Made by a program: the position numbers and the translations under genes. The notes below the pieces were generated by a model. It did not search any database. It was not told the origin of the DNA and worked only from the letters and a program-made list of their open reading frames with translations. Below, in pieces: positions 7,824 to 15,902 of a stretch of 64,000 bases of DNA (position 1 is its first letter; each line of letters starts with the position of its first letter). Source of the stretch: UBA2767 sp965228625 (GTDB taxonomy: Bacteria > Pseudomonadota > Alphaproteobacteria > Rhizobiales > Methyloligellaceae); contig OZ245829.1 in assembly GCA_965228625.1 (NCBI GenBank), positions 124,001 through 188,000 on the forward strand, given 5' to 3'.

Positions 7824-8078
7824 TCAGGTGTCGATGCTGCCGGTGCGCACTTCCGGTTCGTAGAACTCACCGTCCAGGTCATCGATTTTCTCAGCCATGT
7901 ATTTCCGGACATCGGCGATCGCCTGATTGTATTGCGACGGCCCGATCTGGTGGAGCATGAACTCGACGACGCGTTCCGCCCTGAACGTGCTCAGCTCCTC
8001 ATCGAACTCGGTCGCGTAGAAATCGACCAGCGCGGAGGTGATCCGGTTTTTGCGTTCCTCGTTGAGCTTGATGCGCAT
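7824..8078 (-). CDS. DUF2164 family protein
   Basis: This 84-residue protein has the DUF2164 pattern: KLNEERKNRITSALVDFYATEFDEELSTF, then VEFMLHQIGPSQYNQAIADVRKYM and an acidic end. The family is small, soluble and common in proteobacteria, with no established function. It converges on the yihY-like gene with a 19-base gap and diverges from the sulfite oxidation operon. Confidence 0.8.
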   Translation of the reverse strand: MRIKLNEERKNRITSALVDFYATEFDEELSTFRAERVVEFMLHQIGPSQYNQAIADVRKYMAEKIDDLDGEFYEPEVRTGSIDT

Positions 8079-8407
8079 GGTTGCCCTTTCGCTACGCCTG
8101 GTTCAGGCGGTCATCGACCGCCGGCACCTTACCTCCCCTTGTGTCAGAAGCGAGGCTTCACCTATGCTTCCCGCGACGACATGTCGTACCTCGTCGTCGG
8201 CCGCGGAGGCAGCGCTCAACACGGTTGGCAAGCGCGAAAAAACGGGGAGTTTTCATGAGTATCGAAGCGGATCTCGGTCTCGCCAACCGAAATGAAACGG
8301 TTCGTATAGCGGACAAAACCGGCTCGTATAGTGGATTGCCGCATGTGGCCCAATCAGATATCTTGACGCACATTGCGGTATCGGGGGCTCATGGGGGATA
8401 ACAGATA
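8079..8407. other. Promoter region of the apr-sat operon
   Basis: The 329 bases between the DUF2164 gene and aprM contain no recognisable gene. A frame ending at 8401 encodes 48 residues from an ATG at 8254 but lacks family features. The part nearest aprM holds a palindrome and a direct repeat (8285-8335), listed separately. Confidence 0.5.
8285..8335. promoter_or_regulatory. Candidate operator upstream of aprM
   Basis: AACCG (8285-8289) and CGGTT (8298-8302) form a small palindrome. Overlapping and following it are two near-identical direct repeats, TCGTATAGCGGA (8302-8313) and TCGTATAGTGGA (8324-8335), whose starts are 22 bases apart, about two helical turns. This spacing suits a dimeric regulator. 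The block ends 72 bases before the aprM ATG. No regulator gene is adjacent, so the binding protein is unknown. Confidence 0.35.
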
Positions 8408-9247
8408 ATGTTCACCAGCAATCCTTTCGCCGAACTCTCGGCGACAATCTCGCCGGGCGTCATGCAGGCATACGTTGTCATCATGGCGCTGCTGGTTGTC
8501 GGCGGTACGCTGTACGACGTTATCCATAAGGGCAGTGCTGCCTACTTCTTCAAGAATTGGCGCAGCGGCCGGGATAATGCCGAGAAAGAGGTTGGCGCCG
8601 GAGAGAAGATGTCCATCGCTGTCCAGACGGCCGTCGTTGACGTCATGGCCTCCGGAGAGTTCTGCACCACAAACCGCAGGATCGCCCACCTGCTGGGCAT
8701 GTACGGTTTCGTGGCCTATGTCGTCGCGACCGCTGTCCTGGTCTTCAGCTATGCGAGTCCCGGGGCTGATACGCCCGCGATTTGGCCGGTGCTTTGGCAC
8801 ATCGGAGCGTTGATGATCTGCGTTGGCGGGTACTGGTTCTGGTTCTTCATACGCGTTGATGTTGCCGCTGAGGGGAACTCACCGTTCCGCTTCGTGCGTG
8901 CCGATCTGTTCATCGTTTCGTTGGTCCTGAGCGCGACGTTTGGCCTTCTCTGGGCCTGGTCGCAGGCCGCCGGCAGCCCCGGTTCCGGTCTCCTGCTGAT
9001 CCTGTACCTCATCGCGACCACGGTACTGTTTGCGGGGGTCCCCTGGTCCAAGTTCTCCCACATGTTCTTCAAGCCGGCTGCGGCATTCGAGAAGAGAATG
9101 TCCAAGGCGGACGGTTCAGCCGAGAATCTGCCGACGCAGACCCGCGACGATCCCGAGCAGCGGAAAAGACACTCCATGGAGCTGTTGGTGGATGCGCCGA
9201 TGGATATGGGTCTGGGTATCAAGCGCGAAGCGCCACGACACTATTAG
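8408..9247 (+). CDS. aprM: AprM, membrane subunit of adenylylsulfate reductase
   Basis: This 279-residue protein directly precedes aprBA. It has about five hydrophobic segments (for example AYVVIMALLVVGGTLYDVI, VLWHIGALMICVGGYWFWFF and LLLILYLIATTVLFAGV) and a charged C-terminal tail. Position, length and membrane pattern fit AprM, the anchor proposed to pass electrons from the AprBA enzyme to the quinone pool in sulfur oxidisers that lack QmoABC. The conserved ending of the membrane part, WSKFSHMFFKPAAAFEKRM, resembles quinone-linked cytochrome b-type anchors. It is the first gene of the operon, 43 bases before aprB. Confidence 0.85.
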   Translation: MFTSNPFAELSATISPGVMQAYVVIMALLVVGGTLYDVIHKGSAAYFFKNWRSGRDNAEKEVGAGEKMSIAVQTAVVDVMASGEFCTTNRRIAHLLGMYGFVAYVVATAVLVFSYASPGADTPAIWPVLWHIGALMICVGGYWFWFFIRVDVAAEGNSPFRFVRADLFIVSLVLSATFGLLWAWSQAAGSPGSGLLLILYLIATTVLFAGVPWSKFSHMFFKPAAAFEKRMSKADGSAENLPTQTRDDPEQRKRHSMELLVDAPMDMGLGIKREAPRHY

Positions 9248-9290
9248 AGGTACAGCGCGCAAGTTTTTTGAACGGAGAAGGAGCCGAACA

Positions 9291-9770
9291 ATGCCAACAT
9301 TCGTCTATATGACGAGGTGCGACGGATGCGGACATTGCGTCGATATCTGTCCCTCGGACATCATGCACATCGATAAGACCTATCGCCGTGCCTACAACAT
9401 CGAACCCAGTATGTGCTGGGAGTGCTATTCGTGTGTGAAGGCCTGCCCGCAGAACGCGATCGACGTGCGCGGATATGCCGACTTCGCCCCGCTTGGTCAT
9501 AGCGTCCGCGTGAAGCGCGACGAAGAGAGGGGTACGATTGCCTGGCGGATCAAATTCCGGGATGGCACGGAAAAGAACTTCCTGTCGCCCATAACCACCA
9601 AACCCTGGGGCACGGCCATCCCTCAGCTTGCTGATGTTCCCGCGCCCAGCCAGGAACAGCGTGACGGCGAACTGCTTTACAGCGAGCCAGGGTTTATCCG
9701 CATGGATGATGGCGATCTCCATACCCTGGAATCCAACGGTCTCAAGCTGAAAGAAGGCGTGTACTACTGA
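9291..9770 (+). CDS. aprB: Adenylylsulfate reductase beta subunit
   Basis: This 159-residue ferredoxin-like subunit carries two [4Fe-4S] motifs, CDGCGHCVDICP near residue 10 and CWECYSCVKACP near residue 45, followed by the C-terminal tail typical of AprB (ending GLKLKEGVYY). It transfers electrons between the AprA flavin and the membrane partner. The ATG at 9291 follows a strong purine-rich site (GGAGAAGGAG); longer in-frame extensions are not supported. Its TGA overlaps the aprA ATG by one base (TGATG). Confidence 0.97.
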   Translation: MPTFVYMTRCDGCGHCVDICPSDIMHIDKTYRRAYNIEPSMCWECYSCVKACPQNAIDVRGYADFAPLGHSVRVKRDEERGTIAWRIKFRDGTEKNFLSPITTKPWGTAIPQLADVPAPSQEQRDGELLYSEPGFIRMDDGDLHTLESNGLKLKEGVYY

Positions 9771-11716
9771 TGGCTTACAAAACGATCATCGAAGACGATA
9801 TCGACATTCTGGTCGTCGGCGCGGGCCTCGGCGGGACTGGTGCCGCCTGGGAAGCGAGGTTCTGGGGGCAGGACAAGAATATCGTCATTGCCGAGAAGGC
9901 CAATATCGATCGTTCCGGCGCGGTCGCCCAGGGCCTTTACGCGATCAACTGCTACATGGGCACACGTTGGGGCGAGAACAATCCGGAGGACCATGTCCGG
10001 TACGCGCGCATCGACCTGATGGGAATGGTACGCGAGGACCTTGCTTTCGATATGGCCCGTCACGTCGACTCGACCGTGCACCAGTTCGAAGAGTGGGGCC
10101 TGCCCATCATGAGGAACCCGAAGACGGGGACCTATCTGCGTGAAGGGCGATGGCAGATCATGATTCACGGCGAATCCTATAAGCCCATTGTCGCCGAAGC
10201 CGCCAAGAAGTCCGCGGACAAAGTATTCAACCGGATCTGTGTCACCCACTTGCTCATGGACGACGCAAAGGAAAACCGGATTGCCGGCGCCGTCGGGTTT
10301 AACGTCCGCACGGGCAACTACCACGTCTTCAAGTCCAAGACCGTTATCTGCGGCGCAGGCGGCGCCTCCAACATCTTCAAGCCCCGTTCAACGGGCGAAG
10401 GTATGGGACGCACCTGGTATGCGCCGTGGTCGTCCGGGTCCGCCTATGGGCTCATGATCGAGGCCGGCGCCAAGATGACGCAGATGGAAAACCGCATCGT
10501 GCTGGCGCGTTTCAAGGACGGTTACGGCCCGGTCGGCGCTTACTTCCTGCACCTGAAAACCTATACGCAAAACGGTCTGGGCGAAGAATATGAATCCAAC
10601 TGGTTCCCTGCCCTTCAGAAAATGGTGGGCAAGGAATACCTGGATCCGGAAGTTTCGCACCTGACCCACAGGCCCATCCCGACCTGTCTGCGTAACCACG
10701 CATTGATCAATGAAGTGAACGCCGGTCGCGGCCCCATTCATATGGTGACAATGCAGGCCTTCCAGGATCCTCATCTGGAAGAGGTCGGCTGGGAGAACTT
10801 CCTCGGCATGACGGTCGGCCAGGCTGTCCTCTGGGCCGCGACGGACGTAGACCCCAAAAACGAGAATCCCGAACTCACAACATCCGAGCCATACGTCATG
10901 GGGTCCCATGCAACGGGCTCTGGCGGCTGGTGCTCGGGTCCTGAGGATCTGTCTCCTCCGGAGTATTTCTGGGGCTACAATCGCATGATGACCGTCGAAG
11001 GCCTGTTTGGCGCCGGTGACGCATGCGGCGGCACTCCGCACGCTTTTTCATCCGGCTCGTTCACCGAGGGTCGTCTCGCCGCAAAGGCCGCCTGCAAGTA
11101 TATCGACGACGGAAAGGCCGAAGGTATCGTTGTTTCCGATGAGCAGATCGAGCGCCGCAGAGAGGAGATCTACAAGCCGCTGGAGCATTACAAGATCTAC
11201 CGCAACGAGATCGTCGCCGGTGACGTCAACCCGCACTACATCAATCCCAAGCAGGCTCACGACCGTTTGCAGAAGCTGATGGACGAGTATTGTGCCGGAG
11301 TGACGGTCAACTACATGACCAACGAGAAGCTCCTGAATATCGGCCTCAAGAAGCTGAAGATCATGGAGGAGGATCTCGAGAGCCTCGCTGCAAAGGACCT
11401 TCACGAATTGCTGCGTGCCTGGGAATTGAAGCACCGTCATCGGACGTCCGAGTGCGTCATGCAACACACTCTGTTCCGCAAGGAAACGCGTTGGCCCGGC
11501 TACTATTATCGTGGGGACTGCATGAAACTGGACGACGAGAATTGGCACGTTCTGACCGTTTCCCGGCGCGATCCGGAAACCGGAGAATACACCATGGAGA
11601 AGGCGCCGCTGTATCATCTGGTTGATGCGGACGAGGACAAGCCCAGCATCAAGAAGACGACAAAAGCACCCAGAAAGAAGCCCGCGACAGCAAAAGCCAC
11701 GGCAGCAGCAAGATAG
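9770..11716 (+). CDS. aprA: Adenylylsulfate reductase alpha subunit
   Basis: This 648-residue FAD enzyme interconverts APS and sulfite plus AMP. It shows the dinucleotide fold (LVVGAGLGGTGAAWEA), HGESYKPIVAEAAKK, the substrate-pocket region CLRNHALINEVNAGRGPIHM, and GDACGGTPHAFSSGSFTEGR. With sat and aprM beside it and no dsr genes in view, the oxidising direction (sulfite to APS) is most likely. The last 25 residues form an unusual Lys/Ala/Thr-rich tail. It overlaps aprB by one base and is followed by a 114-base gap. Confidence 0.97.
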   Translation: MAYKTIIEDDIDILVVGAGLGGTGAAWEARFWGQDKNIVIAEKANIDRSGAVAQGLYAINCYMGTRWGENNPEDHVRYARIDLMGMVREDLAFDMARHVDSTVHQFEEWGLPIMRNPKTGTYLREGRWQIMIHGESYKPIVAEAAKKSADKVFNRICVTHLLMDDAKENRIAGAVGFNVRTGNYHVFKSKTVICGAGGASNIFKPRSTGEGMGRTWYAPWSSGSAYGLMIEAGAKMTQMENRIVLARFKDGYGPVGAYFLHLKTYTQNGLGEEYESNWFPALQKMVGKEYLDPEVSHLTHRPIPTCLRNHALINEVNAGRGPIHMVTMQAFQDPHLEEVGWENFLGMTVGQAVLWAATDVDPKNENPELTTSEPYVMGSHATGSGGWCSGPEDLSPPEYFWGYNRMMTVEGLFGAGDACGGTPHAFSSGSFTEGRLAAKAACKYIDDGKAEGIVVSDEQIERRREEIYKPLEHYKIYRNEIVAGDVNPHYINPKQAHDRLQKLMDEYCAGVTVNYMTNEKLLNIGLKKLKIMEEDLESLAAKDLHELLRAWELKHRHRTSECVMQHTLFRKETRWPGYYYRGDCMKLDDENWHVLTVSRRDPETGEYTMEKAPLYHLVDADEDKPSIKKTTKAPRKKPATAKATAAAR

Positions 11717-11830
11717 CGGTATGCGCCGGGACGCTTATCGAGCTTGGCGATTGTTTGCAGCTTGCAGAGATCGGCAACTCATATGCCACCTTTATGGAGC
11801 GCGTGTTCTCGCTCAAGGGTGACGCGTAGC

Positions 11831-12196
11831 ATGATGAGTTTGCCGATGAACATCATTGAAAAGACCGACGACGAGATTGTTGCGTTAGCCGCGCCTCTTT
11901 GGCGCGATCTCGTCAGGCATTCCAACGAGGGCCAATACGGAGAATTCGTGAAGAATTTCTCCAGCTCCTTTGCGCTCGCCATGAATCAGATCGAGGCGGG
12001 CCACCAGTTCGCAAACAGCGAATTGGCCAGAAACCTGTCTGAAGACGTCGACTATCTCGGCATCATTCGCCGGGGCGAACATGTGACGGTTCTATACCGT
12101 CAGCGGAGCACCAACAGGGAAGGCGAATGGCTTGGCAGGCTTGTCCTCGGATTTGAAAATGAAGAGGTCAGGATTTTTGGCGCAACGATATTCTGA
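11831..12196 (+). CDS. Uncharacterised 121-aa protein in the apr-sat operon
   Basis: The protein (start ATG at 11831, AAGGGTGA about eight bases before it) begins MMSLPMNIIEKTDDEIVALAAPLWRDLV. It has a helical first half with a FVKNFSSSFALAMNQIEAG stretch and a beta-rich end (HVTVLYRQRS, GRLVLGFENEEVRIFGATIF). That order resembles an NTF2/SnoaL-like fold, though I cannot name a family. There is no signal peptide or Cys pair. It lies between aprA and the FKBP-like gene on the same strand, 20 bases before the latter, so it is probably co-transcribed with them. A role in assembly or regulation of the Apr complex is only a guess. Confidence 0.7.
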   Translation: MMSLPMNIIEKTDDEIVALAAPLWRDLVRHSNEGQYGEFVKNFSSSFALAMNQIEAGHQFANSELARNLSEDVDYLGIIRRGEHVTVLYRQRSTNREGEWLGRLVLGFENEEVRIFGATIF

Positions 12197-12216
12197 GACG
12201 ACGGCGCGGACTTGAT

Positions 12217-12726
12217 ATGAGCGAAACCATCCGGGACGGCCAGTTTGTTGAACTGACCTACAAGGTGACCGACAAGAAGTCGGGGCATGTCCTCACGATG
12301 GTCGAGTTCCCGTTGGGCTATATCCACGGTCAGAACGAGATTCTGGCGCCTTATGTCCACAAGGAGCTGGAGGGCAAGTCAGTCGGCGAGGTGATCAAAG
12401 TGTCGATCGACGGAAGTCAGATCTACGGCGCGAGAGACGAGTCGCTCGTATTCACCGACCGCATCGAGAATGTTCCGGAAGAGTATCGGCAAATCGGCAC
12501 CGCGATTCTGATGGAAAACGACAAGGGCCAGACCAGGAGTTTCATCGTGACGCGGATGGACGACAAGACGCTGACGGTCGATGGCAACAATCCGCTCTGC
12601 GGCAGAGAGGTCGTTTTTACGCTCGAGATACTAACCGTGCGCGATGCGACTGACGAAGAGATGAAAGCGGGCGGGTCGATCGGTGCGCAGCCGGAAATCG
12701 ACCCGTCGCTCACCCGACCTATCTAA
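12217..12726 (+). CDS. FKBP/SlyD-like peptidyl-prolyl isomerase in the apr-sat operon
   Basis: This 169-residue protein follows the SlyD pattern: DGQFVELTYKVTDKKSG, FPLGYIHGQNEILAPYVHKELEGKSVGEVIKV, an inserted flap (residues about 70-120), and VDGNNPLCGREVVFTLEILTVRDAT. SlyD-type proteins are chaperones with prolyl isomerase activity. There is no His-rich metal-binding tail. Its place between aprA and sat suggests a folding helper for the sulfite oxidation enzymes; that is inference from context. Confidence 0.8.
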   Translation: MSETIRDGQFVELTYKVTDKKSGHVLTMVEFPLGYIHGQNEILAPYVHKELEGKSVGEVIKVSIDGSQIYGARDESLVFTDRIENVPEEYRQIGTAILMENDKGQTRSFIVTRMDDKTLTVDGNNPLCGREVVFTLEILTVRDATDEEMKAGGSIGAQPEIDPSLTRPI

Positions 12727-12769
12727 GTTGAAGGGCAAACGGAAACATCCATGACACATGAGGTGATTT

Positions 12770-12928
12770 ATGGCCGAGCAAAAGCAGGTAAAGAAGGTTC
12801 CTGAGGGCAAATCGCGCTTTTTGAAAACGCGGCAGAAAAAGGCGAACAGTAAGGGTTTCGTCGGGTACGACACCATCTGGGAACCGTTCCAGAAGGAAGT
12901 CAAATACAAGACTCCGAAGAAGCCGTAG
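12770..12928 (+). CDS. Small basic 52-aa protein preceding sat
   Basis: An ATG at 12770 opens 52 codons ending TAG at 12928, only five bases before the sat start. The product is very basic (about 15 Lys and Arg) with a recognisable central segment (KGFVGYDTIWEPFQKEVKY) and a KTPKKP end. A GAGGTGA lies just upstream. Its tight fit between the FKBP-like gene and sat, and its in-frame Lys-rich composition, argue that it is real. I recognise no family. It might bind nucleic acid or an acidic partner such as an enzyme of this pathway; neither is shown. Confidence 0.6.
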   Translation: MAEQKQVKKVPEGKSRFLKTRQKKANSKGFVGYDTIWEPFQKEVKYKTPKKP

Positions 12929-12933
12929 GCGTC

Positions 12934-14115
12934 ATGCCGCAACTTGTCCCGCCACACGCTTCGGAGACCGTCAAGCCCCTGCTGCTGGCCGAGGCGGAGC
13001 GTGCCGACGAATTGAAGCGCGCGGAGGCACTCAAGCGCGTGCCACTGGATTCCCGTGCCGTCTCTGATGTTTTCATGCTGGCCATGGGCGCCTACACGCC
13101 GCTCGACGGCTTTATGGGCCATGACGACTGGCGCGGCTCCTGCCTCGACATGAAGCTGACCAACGGCGTGTTCTGGCCGATCCCGATCACCCTGCCCGTC
13201 GACAAGGAGCTGGCCGATTCCATTGGTGTGGAAGAGGAAGTGGCACTCGCTGACGCCGACTCGGGCGAGATCCTCGCCGTCATGCGTGTCAGCGAGAAAT
13301 ATCCGATCGACAAGAAGATCGAGGCCGAGCACGTCTACCGCACGACCGATGGCAAGCATCCCGGCGTTGCAAAGGTATATGCGCAGGGCGACGTCAATCT
13401 GGCAGGCCGTGTTTCGGTGCTGAGTGAAGGCGAATATCCGACCAAGTACACTGACTTGTATGTCCGACCCGCGCAGTCACGCGCCCTGTTTCTGGAGAAA
13501 GGATGGTCGCGCGTCGCCGCCTTCCAGACGCGAAACCCCATGCATCGCAGTCACGAGCATCTGGTCAAGATTGCGGTCGAGGTCACCGATGGTGTGTTCA
13601 TCCATCAGGTGCTCGGCAAGCTGAAAGAAGGCGACATTCCGGCCGAGGTGCGCACTCAGGCGATCCAGGCCATGATCGACAACTACTTCCGCCCCGGAAC
13701 CGTCATTCAGGCAGGCTACCCGATCGAGATGCGCTATGCGGGACCTCGCGAGGCGCTGCTGCACGCACTGATCCGGCAGAACTTCGGCTGCTCGCACCTG
13801 ATCGTCGGCCGTGACCACGCCGGCGTCGGCGACTATTACGGTCCCTTCGACGCGCATCATATCTTCGATGAGCTGTGGGATGGCGCGCTTGAGACCCGTG
13901 CGCTCAAGATTGACATTACTTTTTACTGCCGCAAATGCCACGGGATGGCGACCGCCAAGACCTGCCCACACGATCCGAAATACCACATCTCGATTTCGGG
14001 TACGCAGCAGCGGCAGTTGCTCTCGACGAATGCGGACATCCCACCTGAGTTCAGCCGGCCGGAAGTTGTAGCCATTCTCAGAGATTATTACGCCACGTTG
14101 AAATCGGCGGGCTGA
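12934..14115 (+). CDS. sat: ATP sulfurylase, dissimilatory type
   Basis: This 393-residue enzyme carries QTRNPMHRSHEHL and GRDHAGVGDYYGPFDA, the ATP and sulfate site motifs of sulfate adenylyltransferase, and a Cys cluster CRKCHGMATAKTCPHD near residue 330 typical of zinc-containing Sat. There is no fused APS kinase domain. In this operon Sat would run in reverse, forming ATP and sulfate from APS and pyrophosphate after AprBA, giving substrate-level energy from sulfite. It starts five bases after the small basic gene and ends 11 bases before the metallophosphoesterase. Confidence 0.97.
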   Translation: MPQLVPPHASETVKPLLLAEAERADELKRAEALKRVPLDSRAVSDVFMLAMGAYTPLDGFMGHDDWRGSCLDMKLTNGVFWPIPITLPVDKELADSIGVEEEVALADADSGEILAVMRVSEKYPIDKKIEAEHVYRTTDGKHPGVAKVYAQGDVNLAGRVSVLSEGEYPTKYTDLYVRPAQSRALFLEKGWSRVAAFQTRNPMHRSHEHLVKIAVEVTDGVFIHQVLGKLKEGDIPAEVRTQAIQAMIDNYFRPGTVIQAGYPIEMRYAGPREALLHALIRQNFGCSHLIVGRDHAGVGDYYGPFDAHHIFDELWDGALETRALKIDITFYCRKCHGMATAKTCPHDPKYHISISGTQQRQLLSTNADIPPEFSRPEVVAILRDYYATLKSAG

Positions 14116-14126
14116 GACGCGATCGC

Positions 14127-14885
14127 ATGATCATCGCGCAGATTTCCGACACGCACATTGCGCTTGACGAGGCCGATTCCGACCAGCGTCTGAGAGACTT
14201 CGCGCATGTGATCGAAGACATCAACGCGCGCGACCCGGCACCGGACGTGATCGTCCATACGGGCGATGTGGTGCACAACGGCCGTGCGGACGAATATGCG
14301 GCGGCTGCCGGCATCCTGAAGTCGGCCAAAGCCCCGGTCTACGCGATGGTCGGCAACAAGGACGACCGGGCGAATCTGCGCACCGCTTTTGCAGATCGCG
14401 GATTTCTGAACGATGAATCCACTTTCATTGACTACGCGGTCGAGGACTTTCCCCTGCGGCTGATCATGCTCGACACCCTCAATCCGGAAAGCAACAAGGG
14501 TGATTTCTGCGCCGAACGTGTGTCGCGGCTGACCGGCATGATCGAGGCGGGGGATGAACGTCCGATCGTCATGTTCACCCACCACCCTGCCTTCGAGGTG
14601 GCTGTCGGACCCGACCCGCTCCATTTCGACAGCCGTGAGACGATGGACGCGCTACGCCGTACCCTCCTCCACGGCGGCCGTACCGCGGCCGTGTTCAGCG
14701 GGCACGTGCACCGTGCCACCTTCGGTAACATTGAGGGTGTGCCGGCAAGCGTGATGTCTGCGGTGTCGACGACGCTGCGCAAGGGTGAGTATCCGGATCA
14801 TATGGCCGGACGGGCCGTCTATCAGATCCATCGCTTCCATGCGGATGGATCGTTCGTCACCGAGTCCCGGATCGCCGGCGCCTGA
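14127..14885 (+). CDS. Calcineurin-like metallophosphoesterase (CpdA type)
   Basis: This 252-residue protein has the full metal-ligand series: ISDTH (6-10), TGDVVHNG, GNKDD in place of the usual GNHD/E, MFTHHP and FSGHVH. The layout matches class III cyclic nucleotide phosphodiesterases such as CpdA, but other phosphoesters are possible. It follows sat by 11 bases and may be the last gene of the operon. The Lys in GNKDD replaces the usual His that assists catalysis, which could lower or change its activity. Confidence 0.8.
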   Translation: MIIAQISDTHIALDEADSDQRLRDFAHVIEDINARDPAPDVIVHTGDVVHNGRADEYAAAAGILKSAKAPVYAMVGNKDDRANLRTAFADRGFLNDESTFIDYAVEDFPLRLIMLDTLNPESNKGDFCAERVSRLTGMIEAGDERPIVMFTHHPAFEVAVGPDPLHFDSRETMDALRRTLLHGGRTAAVFSGHVHRATFGNIEGVPASVMSAVSTTLRKGEYPDHMAGRAVYQIHRFHADGSFVTESRIAGA

Positions 14886-15030
14886 TACCCCCTTTGCGAT
14901 CGCGCGACGCGTCCCGAACAATATCGGCGCGGTCTATTCGTATCATTTGTAACATTTATTTGGATTATGCACGTCGGCTCCCCATCTACTGCCAATCCAA
15001 CGAACGGAACGGCAGCAAGGTGTCCGGTAC

Positions 15031-15891
15031 ATGCGGGACGTGAAATCCATCGACCACGGCGGCGCACGCATCGCCTTTTCGGAAACGGGATCCGGAGAGC
15101 CGGTGGTCATGATTCACTGCTCGACAGCGTCGGGACGTGCGTGGGAGAGCCTCGCCGAGCATCTCGGCGACGGGTTCCGGTCAATCATGCCGGATCAATG
15201 GGACTGCGGACAAAGCGATCCCTGGACGGGTGAAGGTCTGTTTGACCTTGGTTCCGAAGCCGCGCCAATTCTCAATCTGATCGAGGCGCTGGGCAAACCG
15301 GCGCACCTGATTGGACATTCCTACGGTGGTGCAGTGGCGCTGCGAGTCGCCGGCGAGCGTCCTGATCTCATTGGCAGCCTGACGCTGATCGAGCCGTCCT
15401 GTTTCTACCTGCTGCGCGGCGCCGGCGAACGCGAGCGTGAACTCCTGGAAGATATTGCGAACGTCGCCTGGACTGTCTGGTCGGCCGTTGGCTGCGGTGA
15501 CTATCAGGACGGCATGCAGACGTTCTTCGACTACTGGAACGGAGACGGCGCCTGGATGGACATGCGAAAGGCAACGCGCATGGCGTTTTCCCGCCGACTT
15601 GCAAAGGTCGCGCTCGATTTTCGCGGGTTGCTGGATGAGCCCGCCCAGCTTTTGGATCATGCGAAACTGACAATGCCGACATTGCTTGTGTGCGGGGACC
15701 GCTCGCCCGCGCCGAGCCGGCGCATCGTCGAGATGCTTGCCTCTTCAATTGGAGGTGCGCGCGTCCACCGCATTTCCGGGGCGGGCCACATGTCGCCTCT
15801 GACTCACGCGGATGCGGTCAACGCCGCGATCCGGGCTCACCTGGATGAGACCCGGTTGCCGTTCGTCGGCGCGGCCACAATGAGCGGTTAG
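15031..15891 (+). CDS. Alpha/beta hydrolase, first of a tandem pair
   Basis: This 286-residue hydrolase has the nucleophile elbow GHSYGG, an upstream oxyanion-type segment (VVMIHCSTASGRAWESL), and a catalytic His in GAGHMSPLTHADAV. The family includes esterases, haloalkane dehalogenase relatives and C-C hydrolases; the substrate cannot be read from sequence. It shares order and several motifs with the next gene, 11 bases away, so the two look like a duplicated pair in one transcript. Confidence 0.85.
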   Translation: MRDVKSIDHGGARIAFSETGSGEPVVMIHCSTASGRAWESLAEHLGDGFRSIMPDQWDCGQSDPWTGEGLFDLGSEAAPILNLIEALGKPAHLIGHSYGGAVALRVAGERPDLIGSLTLIEPSCFYLLRGAGERERELLEDIANVAWTVWSAVGCGDYQDGMQTFFDYWNGDGAWMDMRKATRMAFSRRLAKVALDFRGLLDEPAQLLDHAKLTMPTLLVCGDRSPAPSRRIVEMLASSIGGARVHRISGAGHMSPLTHADAVNAAIRAHLDETRLPFVGAATMSG

Positions 15892-15902
15892 GTCCACGTG
15901 CC

